Source: Dehalococcoidia bacterium
Lineage (GTDB): Bacteria > Chloroflexota > Dehalococcoidia > Lucifugimonadales > UBA3495
DNA length: 43,382 bases
NCBI GenBank assembly: GCA_003523055.1
Contig: DPHC01000002.1
Span: 31,150-74,531, forward strand
Direction of reading: 5' to 3'
Within the stretch, counting starts at the first letter, position 1. Each line of letters begins with the position of its first letter. The notes under the pieces are model-generated. The model did not search any database. It was not told where the DNA came from and saw nothing but the letters and a program-made list of their open reading frames with translations. Below, in pieces: positions 32,260 to 41,026 of this stretch. A program made the position numbers and the translations under genes.

Positions 32260-33900
32260 TTAATAATAATTCGATAAAATAGGTTCTTCACGGGTTATGA
32301 TTTCTAAAACTACTGGTTGAGAGTCTGCAGATATTTTTATGGCTCTACGAATGGCCGGTCCAACATCAGCAGGATTAATGATTTTTTCAGAATGGGCTCC
32401 TAAACTTTCTGCCATTTTCGCGTACTCGCCAGTTGTGTATTTGGATTGGTATTTTTCGATAGCAATTGGCATATGTTTTTCATATCCACCCATTGCTCCA
32501 TTGTTCATTATGACCGTAATAGTTCCTATTTTTTCTCGAGCAGCCGTTTCGAAGTCAGTGCCCATCATTCCAACAGCAGTGTCTCCCATTAAATTAACCA
32601 CTGTATGGTCGGGTGCAGCCAATTTGGCGCCCATGGCTAATCCAAACCCAGCTCCAAGAGGGGTAGAATTTCCCCAACCTAAGTAAGTCCTTGGCAAAGT
32701 TGTTGTGTAAAAGGGAACGATTTGATCTCTGGGATTTCCTGAATCGTGGGTCACAATAGATTTGTTCTTATCCAAGTTGGTTTCCAGTTCCCATACGACT
32801 CTGTAAGGACTGATTGCTGACGTATCGGAAGTCAGTCTAGGCATCCATTCTGCGAGCCAAACTTCACGTATTGACGCGATGTTTTTTTCGACTATTTGTT
32901 TTCGATTCAAATCAACAGTTACTTTACGGTCTTTTAAGCAAGATATAATTTGTTGAAGTACTAATTTGGAATCACCAATAATGACTTCGTCAATCTTGTA
33001 TTCGCCGTTTATGTCTTTATCGTCAATGGTAGATTGAATCATTATTTTTCCAGCAGGTACTGGGGCCGATGCTAATGTTTTTTGGAAACTGGTTCCTATT
33101 CCGAATACTAAGTCTGATTCACGCAAATAGGTCCCAACCATAGCAGTGCCACTGTTGCCGCCGGTTCCTAATGACAAGGGGTGATTTTCAGGGAATCCGC
33201 TTTTACCTAATGTTGTGGTTAGAACCGGAAGACTCAATAATTCAGATAATTCTACTAACTCATCCGAAGCCTCTGCATACAAAACTCCTTGCCCTGCATA
33301 TATTATGGGGTTGTTCGCACGGAGGAGTAATTCAACTACTTTCTCTATATCTTTAGGATCACCAGAGGATTTTCGGGGTAAAACTGGTTCGTAAATGTCG
33401 TATACGGCATCAAATGGAGCATTCATTACGTCAGTTGGCATTTCTAACAAAACTGGGGAAGGGCGTCCTATACGCATATTAGTATAGGCTCGTCTCATCA
33501 TCTCTGGTATTCGCTCCGGGTTGTTTACATAGCCTGCCCATTTGGTGATGTGTTGGTAATTTTGTGAAGCATTGAAATCCGAAGTTACTCCCAGTCTGGA
33601 GTTCCCTTGGTGCCCAGGTAATATTAATATTGGGCTGGAGTCGGAAAATGCTTGGGCAACACCAGAAAAAGCATTTTCTATTCCTGGCCCAGCTTGAAAG
33701 ATGCAGACACCATTTTTTTTGCCATTAGTTGTTCTGCTGTAACCGTCCGCCATATTAATAGCTGTTCTTTCTACTCTTGAAATTATTGGCCTGATACCAG
33801 CTTCCGCTACAGCGTCGATCAAAGTGTTGTTTGGGAAACAAAAAACGAATTCCACTCCCTCTTGCTTAAGGATTTTTGCCACTTCATTTTTTCCGTTCAC
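32260..33900 (-). CDS. Thiamine-diphosphate-dependent enzyme (acetolactate synthase/decarboxylase-like)
   Basis: The 546-aa enzyme has the PYR domain with catalytic Glu44 (SRVERTAINMADGYSR), a middle domain, and the PP domain with the motif MGDTAVGMMGTDFETA ending in MNNGAMGGY. The usual GDG is GDT here, so cofactor binding may differ slightly. The start is GTG at 33900 with GAGGAG 6 nt upstream; the frame opens 32 codons earlier but that stretch lies over the divergent promoter. It resembles 2-oxoacid decarboxylases or oxalyl-CoA/sulfopyruvate decarboxylases more than anabolic AHAS. A ferredoxin gene follows 11 nt downstream, an unusual partner. A CRP-like palindrome lies between this gene and the divergent HTTM gene. 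Confidence 0.88.
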   Translation of the reverse strand: MNGKNEVAKILKQEGVEFVFCFPNNTLIDAVAEAGIRPIISRVERTAINMADGYSRTTNGKKNGVCIFQAGPGIENAFSGVAQAFSDSSPILILPGHQGNSRLGVTSDFNASQNYQHITKWAGYVNNPERIPEMMRRAYTNMRIGRPSPVLLEMPTDVMNAPFDAVYDIYEPVLPRKSSGDPKDIEKVVELLLRANNPIIYAGQGVLYAEASDELVELSELLSLPVLTTTLGKSGFPENHPLSLGTGGNSGTAMVGTYLRESDLVFGIGTSFQKTLASAPVPAGKIMIQSTIDDKDINGEYKIDEVIIGDSKLVLQQIISCLKDRKVTVDLNRKQIVEKNIASIREVWLAEWMPRLTSDTSAISPYRVVWELETNLDKNKSIVTHDSGNPRDQIVPFYTTTLPRTYLGWGNSTPLGAGFGLAMGAKLAAPDHTVVNLMGDTAVGMMGTDFETAAREKIGTITVIMNNGAMGGYEKHMPIAIEKYQSKYTTGEYAKMAESLGAHSEKIINPADVGPAIRRAIKISADSQPVVLEIITREEPILSNYY

Positions 33901-33931
33901 TTTACTCTCCTCTCTGATGATATACTTAGAA

Positions 33932-33947
33932 TGTGTACTATCACACA
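33932..33947. promoter_or_regulatory. Palindromic operator candidate (TGTGT-N6-ACACA)
   Basis: A perfect 5-bp inverted repeat with a 6-bp spacer sits in the 108-bp region between the divergent ThDP and HTTM genes. It resembles the CRP/FNR consensus TGTGA-N6-TCACA, with one mismatch per half-site. It lies 32 bp upstream of the GTG start of the ThDP gene, next to a TATATC -10 candidate on that strand. Confidence 0.45.
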
Positions 33948-34008
33948 AAACCTGAGAGAAGTAAATCTGGGTTTTGCAGTTCTGGAAATTTTGCAAGAGT
34001 TACTTAAA

Positions 34009-35799
34009 ATGACCAAGTCAATCTTGAATTATATACATAATAACTTTTCTCTAGACCTCCGGTCTTTGGCTCTTTTCCGTATCGTAGTAGGAGTTTTATT
34101 ACTTTGGGACCTGATATGGCGCATGAAAGACCTAACAGCTCACTACAGCGATTTAGGCTTGCTTCCCCGTGCTGCATTAACAGATACCAGTATTGGGGTT
34201 TCAGGTAATTTCGACTTTTCAATTTATATGATTGTCGGTCATTCTTATTTGGTCCTTGCCCTGATGTTGGTGCATTTACTAATTGCTTTAGTTTTCATAT
34301 TTGGTTTCAAAACAAGATTGTTCACTATTATTCTTTGGTTGATGACAATATCTTTACATGCAAGAAACCCCATGATTTTGACTGGCGGAGATTCTTTATT
34401 AAGTTTGCTTCTTTTCTGGAGTATTTTCCTTCCATTAGGAGCCCGCTATTCAATCGATAAAGCACTTAACAAAGGATCGTTTGATGCATCCAATTCTATT
34501 TGTAATGCCGCTACCTTTGCAATCATGGCCCAAGTAGTTCTAGTTTATGTGTTTAATTGGATCGCCAAATTGGATCCAATTTGGGTAACCGAACACACTG
34601 CCTTGTACTATGCTTTAAGCTTGGATATGTTTACGACCTCCTTTGGATTTTATTTACTCAACTTTCCTACTTTACTCAGTTACTTAACTATAAGTGTTCA
34701 CATGTTGCAAATTACAGGTCCGTTACTTTTGTTGTGGCCGTGGTGGAATCAATTGCTAAGAGGAATCGTCATTATTGCATTTATTGGATTTCATTTGGGC
34801 ATTGCATCTACTATGCACATAGGTTATTTCCCGTATATTTCAATTGCTTCTTTGCTCATCTTTGTTCCAGCTGGGTTCTGGGACAAAATTTGTGAATACA
34901 TGGCCAAGCGTAGGGAAACGTTTATCATGTATTACGATGATGGCTGCGATTTTTGTATTAAAACAGTGTTGCTGGTAAGGACTTTTTTGTTTTTGACCCC
35001 AATCCCTTTGAAACCTGTACAGAGTAACAAAGAAATATTTCGGTTATTCAAAGAAAACAATACCTGGGTCGTAAGGCGTGATAATCGCCAATTACTGATT
35101 AAATTTGAAGGTTTGGCTTATGTATTCAAGCAATCAGTTGTGTTCAAACTATTTGGTCAAATTCTGGATACGAACTTTTGCATGAAAATAGGAACCAAAT
35201 TTTATGAGGCCATTTCTGATAACAGGAGTTCTTTTTCACCTTTTACCAATAAATTTAAAATGAATAACTATTCATTAAAATTACATCGAATATCCACAGC
35301 AATAATCATTATAATGTTAGGATTTGTTTTATATTGGAATGTAGCTAATATAAAACAAATGAACATCAATAAACCTAGTTGGATGTCTAATGTTGGAGAA
35401 ATTACTCGGCTCAAACAAAAGTGGAGTATGTTTGCCCCCCATCCAGTCAAACACGATGGTTGGTTTGTTGCTGCAGGTACGGTGGCAGGAAATAAAACAA
35501 TAGATATTTTCACTGAGCTTCCTGTAGATTATTCAAAGCCCCAAAATGTTGCTGATACCTATCCTAATAATAGATGGAGGAAATATCTGATCAACATAAA
35601 AAAGCCTTCATTGGAATCTCAACGGCTCTATTATGGAAAATATTTATGTAGAAACTGGTATTTTAATCATTCTAAAGAAGAACGACTTGAAGATTTCCAG
35701 CTTTATTTCATGGATGAAAAGACATTAGAACCTGAGCTAGTTCAGCCAATCAACAAGCAGCTAATTTGGAACCATGATTGTTTTACGAAATCCGAGTGA
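34009..35799 (+). CDS. HTTM-domain membrane protein fused to a DCC1-like thiol-disulfide domain
   Basis: The 596-aa product has a multi-helix N-terminal membrane region (about 15-300) of the HTTM/vitamin-K-dependent carboxylase-like family. A DxxCxxC-type motif YDDGCDFC (cysteines near 313 and 316) follows and marks a DCC1-like domain (DUF393). Another membrane helix (near 430-450) comes next, then a C-terminal domain with KWSMFAPHP, common in HTTM fusions. The family may couple thiol redox to a membrane reaction; the substrate is unknown. I chose ATG 34009 because AAGAG lies upstream and the earlier in-frame stretch overlaps the divergent ThDP gene. It is convergent with the MFS gene, whose stop directly follows. 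Confidence 0.85.
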   Translation: MTKSILNYIHNNFSLDLRSLALFRIVVGVLLLWDLIWRMKDLTAHYSDLGLLPRAALTDTSIGVSGNFDFSIYMIVGHSYLVLALMLVHLLIALVFIFGFKTRLFTIILWLMTISLHARNPMILTGGDSLLSLLLFWSIFLPLGARYSIDKALNKGSFDASNSICNAATFAIMAQVVLVYVFNWIAKLDPIWVTEHTALYYALSLDMFTTSFGFYLLNFPTLLSYLTISVHMLQITGPLLLLWPWWNQLLRGIVIIAFIGFHLGIASTMHIGYFPYISIASLLIFVPAGFWDKICEYMAKRRETFIMYYDDGCDFCIKTVLLVRTFLFLTPIPLKPVQSNKEIFRLFKENNTWVVRRDNRQLLIKFEGLAYVFKQSVVFKLFGQILDTNFCMKIGTKFYEAISDNRSSFSPFTNKFKMNNYSLKLHRISTAIIIIMLGFVLYWNVANIKQMNINKPSWMSNVGEITRLKQKWSMFAPHPVKHDGWFVAAGTVAGNKTIDIFTELPVDYSKPQNVADTYPNNRWRKYLINIKKPSLESQRLYYGKYLCRNWYFNHSKEERLEDFQLYFMDEKTLEPELVQPINKQLIWNHDCFTKSE

Positions 35800-37071
35800 T
35801 TAAGGGTTTAGTTGCTTTGCTACGGGAGGCTTAGCTGCTAACGTTAACCCTGCACAGATGACGTACAAAATCGCTATACATATATATAACGGTGCATAGG
35901 AATCAAATTGCACTCTGATAAGTGCCCCTAGAGTAGGACCCAATCCTAGAGCTGTGATCTGCATCGGTCCAATTGCTCCGGTTATGGTCCCGTAAGATGC
36001 TCTGCCAAAATATTGAGCAATTACCATCTGCTCTAAAGTGCCTGCAGCGCCCGAAAACACCCCCCATAGAATAGCAAATATCCAAGCTTGATAGGGATGT
36101 TGTAAATTCATCAAAAACAACATCATTATTCCGGCAATACATAGGTTGAAGATTAAAATTTTTCTAGGGCTGTATTTGTCTGCCAAGATACCCCACAAAA
36201 GATTACTCAGAGCCAAAACAGTCCCTAAACTAAAAATAGATGCCGCCTGCAAATTGGACATTCCCAATTGTTCGACATAATATGGGACTAGAGTGAATGA
36301 AACACTGGATGAAGACAAGGTTACGAAAGTTATTACAGCTGCTAAAAACCAAAACGCTTTCGTTCTTATCGCAGATTTGAAATCCCAGCTGTATTCGACA
36401 GGTATAGATATATCGTTTACGGTATACGTTGTTTCCAACTTGACGCCATCGGGCAGTAGTCCGAGTTCTTCGGGTTTTTTTCTCATTATGAAAAAAACTG
36501 GAATGCTTAATGCCAAAGAAAACCAACCAAGAAAATTGTAAGCGGTTCTCCATCCATATCTTTGAGTGATGAAAGCTATTAATTGAACATTAATTGCACC
36601 AGCCACTGGCCTAGACATAGTGACAAGAGATAAAGCAATATTGCGTTTGGCTCTGAAAAAGTTAACCGTGACAGTTCTAGGAACGACATTGATCAGGATA
36701 GGCTGGCTGATAGTTCGAGATATAACATATCCTACGGCAAAGGCCCAAAAAGCGGGAATTCCATAGATGCCAAAATAACACAATGAGATTAAAATTAATG
36801 CAGCAGGCATCAACTGACGGGGTCCATATTTATCTGCTAATTTTCCTATGAACGGGCTGATGAATCCAGAAATCCAAGTACCGCAAGCGATGGTAAATGA
36901 AAACTCTGTTTTTGACCAATTGGTGTCTTCTAATATATACATTTGAACACCTCCTAAAACAACTTGCGCCACTGAAGTTGCTGCAAATGTAGAGAAGAAA
37001 GCGGCCACCAAAATAGCCCATCCGTAATAGAAAGGAAATGTGGGGGTCCATCTGTACACTTTTTTTAACAC
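35800..37071 (-). CDS. MFS transporter (OFA/monocarboxylate-like)
   Basis: The 423-aa product has about 12 hydrophobic segments and the MFS cytoplasmic loop motif GKLADKYGPRQL after the second helix. It resembles oxalate/formate antiporter or monocarboxylate carriers (YYGWAILVAAFFSTF at the N-terminus is a common start for that group). The central loop after helix 6 is MRKKPEELGLLPDG, typical of that group. The start is GTG with AGGA upstream. The stop immediately abuts the convergent HTTM gene. The neighbouring ThDP enzyme and alcohol dehydrogenase suggest a carboxylic acid as substrate, which is inference. Confidence 0.9.
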   Translation of the reverse strand: MLKKVYRWTPTFPFYYGWAILVAAFFSTFAATSVAQVVLGGVQMYILEDTNWSKTEFSFTIACGTWISGFISPFIGKLADKYGPRQLMPAALILISLCYFGIYGIPAFWAFAVGYVISRTISQPILINVVPRTVTVNFFRAKRNIALSLVTMSRPVAGAINVQLIAFITQRYGWRTAYNFLGWFSLALSIPVFFIMRKKPEELGLLPDGVKLETTYTVNDISIPVEYSWDFKSAIRTKAFWFLAAVITFVTLSSSSVSFTLVPYYVEQLGMSNLQAASIFSLGTVLALSNLLWGILADKYSPRKILIFNLCIAGIMMLFLMNLQHPYQAWIFAILWGVFSGAAGTLEQMVIAQYFGRASYGTITGAIGPMQITALGLGPTLGALIRVQFDSYAPLYICIAILYVICAGLTLAAKPPVAKQLNP

Positions 37072-37224
37072 TATTGTCCTTTAATTAGTTCTTGGCAAAC
37101 ATCGCTTGGAGTTAAAAATTAGAGGGAAATTTGCGGTAAGTATATATGCCTGCCCCTGATATTTACATTAAGAGGTGTCGTGAAGGAATCAAATTGACTA
37201 AACTTAACCGACCACCTAAGATTC

Positions 37225-37230
37225 TATAAT
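37225..37230 (+). promoter_or_regulatory. -10 box (TATAAT) of the zinc alcohol dehydrogenase gene
   Basis: A perfect TATAAT lies 21 bp upstream of the ATG at 37252, with AAGGAGG immediately before the start. The -35 sequence is poor; a TTGACT lies farther up at a 25-bp spacing, too wide for a standard promoter. Confidence 0.5.
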
Positions 37231-37251
37231 ATAACGCTGAAGGAGGAAAAA

Positions 37252-38301
37252 ATGAAAAGCATTGCTGCGATTAGCATGGAAGTCGGTGGTCAATTAATTA
37301 TTGATGAAATTGAAATACCAAACCCCTCTCCTGACCAGGTGATAGTGAAATTATTCTCCAGTGGAGTTTGCCATTCCCAACTGCATCAGATGCATCAACC
37401 TGAACTTCCAAGGCCATTAATGTTAGGACATGAAGGAACTGGAGTAATCACTCATGTCGGAACAAATGTGAACAACCTTAAAGAAGGAGACCACGCCATC
37501 GTCACATGGGTGCCTAAGACGCCTAGTTCAACTCGACTAAAACCTTCTCCTTCTGGTGTTACTTATCGAGAAACCTTAGTGAATGGAAATGTCTACACTT
37601 GGGGCAACGACGTATTGGTCCATCAGGATTTTGTTGTACCTATTTCTAAACAATACCCAACAGACTTGAGTTGTATAGTGGGTTGTGCCATTTTGACTGG
37701 CGCCGGCGCGGTCATGAACACCGCCAAAGTGAGACCTGGAAATTCTGTAGCAGTATACGGTGTTGGAGGTGTTGGCTTATCAGCGATAAAAATGGCAAGT
37801 ATATTAGAAGCTTTTCCAATCATAGCAGTTGACTTGGATGAAAATAAATTGTCATTCGCCAAAAAATTTGGTGCTACTCATTTTGTAAATGCGTCAGAAA
37901 CTGACCCAATTGAAACCATCTTACAGATAACAAATGGAGGGGTTGACTTCGCTTTCGATGCGATTGGAGTTAAAAAAACTAACGAACAAATATTGCCATC
38001 TGTCAGAGGAGGGGGATCTGGAGCTGATAACCATGGGGGAATGGCAGTACTGATAGGAATACCTAATCAAATGATTACAATCGATCCAGCACTGTTTGTC
38101 AGGGGGCAAAGAACTTATAGGGGTAGCCTAGGTGCCACCTATCCAGAAAAAGACTTTAACATGTTTCTTAAATGGCACGAAGAAGGCAAGTTTCCGCTTG
38201 ACCAGTTAATAACCAAAAGGTACAAATTGGAAGAAATCAACACCGCATGCGAGGACCTTCAAAGCGGAACCATTTTAGGTAGAGCTATTATCGAATTTTA
38301 A
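37252..38301 (+). CDS. Zinc-dependent alcohol dehydrogenase (MDR superfamily)
   Basis: The 349-aa product has the catalytic-zinc ligands Cys40, His60 with Glu61 (GHEGTG) and Cys145 (IVGCAILTG), and the NAD-binding YGVGGVGLSA at 169-178. The sequence is closest to class III-like enzymes. The structural-zinc lobe with four cysteines is missing: that region reads VPKTPSSTRLKPSPSG and has none. So only the catalytic zinc is expected. It could oxidise an alcohol or a hydroxyalkyl thiol adduct; substrate unknown. AAGGAGG lies just before the ATG. The hydrolase gene follows on the same strand after 118 bp. Confidence 0.92.
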   Translation: MKSIAAISMEVGGQLIIDEIEIPNPSPDQVIVKLFSSGVCHSQLHQMHQPELPRPLMLGHEGTGVITHVGTNVNNLKEGDHAIVTWVPKTPSSTRLKPSPSGVTYRETLVNGNVYTWGNDVLVHQDFVVPISKQYPTDLSCIVGCAILTGAGAVMNTAKVRPGNSVAVYGVGGVGLSAIKMASILEAFPIIAVDLDENKLSFAKKFGATHFVNASETDPIETILQITNGGVDFAFDAIGVKKTNEQILPSVRGGGSGADNHGGMAVLIGIPNQMITIDPALFVRGQRTYRGSLGATYPEKDFNMFLKWHEEGKFPLDQLITKRYKLEEINTACEDLQSGTILGRAIIEF

Positions 38302-38419
38302 ATTACTGGATTAGACGATTAAAGAGGTCTTCCAAATTCAGTGTAGTTTAAACTTCTATTAATGTTCTTCTGGTTGTTTTTTTATGTTAACCTGAAAGGA
38401 ACTACCAAAAGGAGGAATT

Positions 38420-39358
38420 ATGCCTTTAGATAAACAAATGCAAGCAATATTACTTCAAATGGAAAGTCTTCAAATACCTCCCAATGAGCAATTGACTCCT
38501 GATGAAGCTCGTGAATTCCGAAAATTAAGACCATTGGCTCCGGGCCCGGAAACACACAAAGTATCAAATGTTAGTGTTTATAACGATGGTATTTCTATCC
38601 CTGTAAGAGTATATGAACCTGAAGGATCAGGTCCATTTCCTATTCTAATTTGGTACCATGGCGGAGGTTGGGTATTAGGTAATATTGAAACTGCTGATCC
38701 CATCGCAAGACATTTATGTGAAGAAAGCAAATTTGTTGTTATGTCAGTGGACTATAGGTTGGCTCCGGAATCTAAATTCCCTGCCGCTGTAGTAGATGCA
38801 TTTGCGGTTGCTGATTGGGCTAGTAAACAAGGACACATTTACAATGGAGATCCAAAGCTTGTAGCAGTCGGAGGAGACAGCGCAGGAGGTAATCTAGCAA
38901 CAGTCGTAGCCTTAAAAGCCAAACAATTAGGATCCCCCAATATATTTTTCCAGCTTTTGGTATACCCCGTTACGGATTTCAATTTTGAAACCGAGTCCTA
39001 TATTGAAAACAGTGAAGGATATTCATTAACTAGAAAGGGAATGAAATGGTTCTGGGGGCATTATTTAAATGATGAAAATGACAGTTGTAATCCAGACGCT
39101 ACTCCTTTGAATGCCGAATCCGTGGAGGGTTTACCTCCTGCCTTGATTATTACAGCAGAATTCGACCCTTTAAGAGACGAAGGTGAACTCTATGGAAAAA
39201 AACTCCAGAATGCCGGCGTAAATGTAACTATTAGTAGATATGACGGTGTTGTTCATGGATTTTTCACTATGACCTCGGTGTTAGATCTGTCTAAGAAGGC
39301 TCTAAAAGAAGCTGCAAATGCCTTAAAATTTGCAGCATTGAAAACGAATAAGACTTAA
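38420..39358 (+). CDS. Alpha/beta hydrolase of the hormone-sensitive lipase family
   Basis: The 312-aa esterase has the oxyanion motif HGGG (80-83), the nucleophile elbow GGDSAGG with Ser154, catalytic Asp249 (DPLRDEG) and His279 (VVHGFF). This is the bacterial HSL (family IV) layout, active on short-chain esters. AAAGGAGGAATT precedes the ATG, a very good ribosome-binding site. It lies between the alcohol dehydrogenase and the nuclease genes, all on the plus strand; with the dehydrogenase it could release and then oxidise an alcohol. No signal peptide is seen, so it is predicted to act in the cytoplasm. Confidence 0.93.
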   Translation: MPLDKQMQAILLQMESLQIPPNEQLTPDEAREFRKLRPLAPGPETHKVSNVSVYNDGISIPVRVYEPEGSGPFPILIWYHGGGWVLGNIETADPIARHLCEESKFVVMSVDYRLAPESKFPAAVVDAFAVADWASKQGHIYNGDPKLVAVGGDSAGGNLATVVALKAKQLGSPNIFFQLLVYPVTDFNFETESYIENSEGYSLTRKGMKWFWGHYLNDENDSCNPDATPLNAESVEGLPPALIITAEFDPLRDEGELYGKKLQNAGVNVTISRYDGVVHGFFTMTSVLDLSKKALKEAANALKFAALKTNKT

Positions 39359-39384
39359 ATTTTGTTTATACGGAGATTGATTAG

Positions 39385-40149
39385 ATGGCTAAAAGATTAT
39401 ACCAACCGGGTTCAAATACTCCATTTCCATTGAGTCGTACCAAAATTGACCTATCTATGGAATGTCCCCGTTGCTTTTATGTGGATGTCAGGTTAGGTCA
39501 AAGAAGACCGTCTGGTCCCCCTTACCTGCTGAATTTGGCAGTGGATACATTGATGAAGAAAGAATTTGATGTATATAGAACCAAACAAGAGGCCCACCCA
39601 TTGATGGATGCATTTCGAGTTGGTTTAGTTCCGGCGCAACGACCAGATTTGGATACGTGGCGATACAATTTCAAAGGGGTACGGTTTCTCCACAATGAAA
39701 CAAATTTTGACCTATTTGGAGCTATAGACGATTTATGGGTTGACTTAGTTACTGAGGAATACTTTGTAGTAGATTACAAGAGTACTTCCAAGAAAGATAC
39801 AGTGTCAGTAAACAATGTATTTCCTGGGTATTGGCGTCAACTTGAGTTTTATCAATACTTGGTCGCAAAACAAGGTCTGAAAGTGAGTAATGTTGGAGTA
39901 CTAGTGTATGGTAACGCCTCCAAAACAGAACCAGAATTTGGTGGTGCTTTGCACTTCGATGTGAGGATCGTGACAAAAACTTCAAATAATGCCTGGGTGG
40001 AAAAAGCAGTACAGTCTGCTTGGAACATCTTGAATCTTCAAGAAACACCCAACTATAATCTCGAATGTCAATTCTGCATGTATTCCAAATTCAATTCAGA
40101 AATCAGTATTGAGTCTGAGCAACAAGCTCAATACACGCTTCCAATATAG
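39385..40149 (+). CDS. PD-(D/E)XK nuclease-superfamily protein, Cas4/RecB-like
   Basis: The 254-aa product has the nuclease core GAIDDLWVDL...FVVDYKSTSK, that is the D...DxK catalytic residues, followed by QLEFYQYLV, as in RecB/Cas4-type nucleases. Cysteines occur as two pairs: C27 and C30 (ECPRC) at the N-terminus, C228 and C231 (CQFC) at the C-terminus. In Cas4/AddB the cysteines split 1+3 and hold a 4Fe-4S cluster; here the 2+2 arrangement might also bind a cluster or zinc. No CRISPR array or other cas gene is present. It lies 26 bp after the hydrolase gene. The function is probably DNA repair or processing, unproven. Confidence 0.75.
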   Translation: MAKRLYQPGSNTPFPLSRTKIDLSMECPRCFYVDVRLGQRRPSGPPYLLNLAVDTLMKKEFDVYRTKQEAHPLMDAFRVGLVPAQRPDLDTWRYNFKGVRFLHNETNFDLFGAIDDLWVDLVTEEYFVVDYKSTSKKDTVSVNNVFPGYWRQLEFYQYLVAKQGLKVSNVGVLVYGNASKTEPEFGGALHFDVRIVTKTSNNAWVEKAVQSAWNILNLQETPNYNLECQFCMYSKFNSEISIESEQQAQYTLPI

Positions 40150-40161
40150 TTCAATTTTAAT

Positions 40162-40965
40162 TTAACTTGTTCCAAGTTCCAACGTGGGATTTGACCGATC
40201 TCGTATCGCTTGCTGTACTTCGTGGATGTTGAAAAAGCGATCTGCAGGATTGAGACGGGTACACTTTAAAATCACATATGCTAGATCCATTAAAAGATCT
40301 TGGCGTTCAAGCATTGGTCGAATTTTACTTAAATGTTGTCTCCTTATCTGTTCTAGAGAATCACCGTTAACAAATGTATTGCCAGTTATAATTTCATAAG
40401 CAGTGATCCCGAATGAATATATATCCGTTCTTACGGACATAGGTGTGTGGAGCCAAATTTCGGGAGCAATATACCTGAAACTGCCTTCAGGTACGCTATG
40501 TGGCTCAGTGAGACCACTTTCAATATTTTTAGATAAACCGAAGTCTATAATAACTGGATGGCCAGAATGTTTCATGAGGATATTGTCGGGTTTAATGTCC
40601 AAATGCAAAATGTTTGCTTCGTGTAAAGCAGCCAACCCATCGCAAATTTTGATCAAGATATCCGAGACGTTTGATCTATTGGAATTCTGAATAAGCGGTA
40701 TTAGTTGTCGGGTAGATTTGCCCAGAAGAGGCATAGTGTAGTAAATTCGCCCTTCAGATTGTCCGCTATCAATTAACGGGATTACAAATGGGTGATATTC
40801 CATGGATTTCAACAATTTGATTTCATGTTTTAAAGCCTGACCAGATCGTGGTTTCAACGGATTACTTGCCTTGATAACTAAATTATGATCAGGATCGTTC
40901 TTGGGATATCCCAAGATTACACTTTGACCACCATCATGAATCTGTTCAAGGTTTTCTAGGTACAC
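40162..40965 (-). CDS. Soluble Ser/Thr protein kinase
   Basis: The 267-aa product is an isolated Hanks-type kinase domain without a membrane segment. Lys32 (LVIKAS) and Glu48 (HEIKLL) fit the ion pair. The catalytic loop is HLDIKPDN (121-128, Asp123 and Asn128), the magnesium loop is DFG (141-143), and the APE motif is at 167-169. HLD replaces the usual HRD, so activation-loop control differs from RD kinases. The glycine-rich loop is degenerate. Start is GTG with AGGAG upstream. It lies downstream of the small zinc-ribbon gene on the same strand, probably in one transcript. Targets are unknown. Confidence 0.9.
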   Translation of the reverse strand: MYLENLEQIHDGGQSVILGYPKNDPDHNLVIKASNPLKPRSGQALKHEIKLLKSMEYHPFVIPLIDSGQSEGRIYYTMPLLGKSTRQLIPLIQNSNRSNVSDILIKICDGLAALHEANILHLDIKPDNILMKHSGHPVIIDFGLSKNIESGLTEPHSVPEGSFRYIAPEIWLHTPMSVRTDIYSFGITAYEIITGNTFVNGDSLEQIRRQHLSKIRPMLERQDLLMDLAYVILKCTRLNPADRFFNIHEVQQAIRDRSNPTLELGTS

Positions 40966-41026
40966 TAGTGACTCCTACTTTTTAATAATAGGTCAAACAT
41001 ACAGTTACCCCTTCAGTCCTAGTGGG

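Noticed and set aside
37147..37230. Short frame (27 codons) before the alcohol dehydrogenase
   Set aside because: No ribosome-binding site, and it overlaps the predicted -10 element.
39385..40149. The Cas4-like gene as part of a CRISPR-Cas system
   Set aside because: No repeats and no other cas genes in the window; only the nuclease core is shared.
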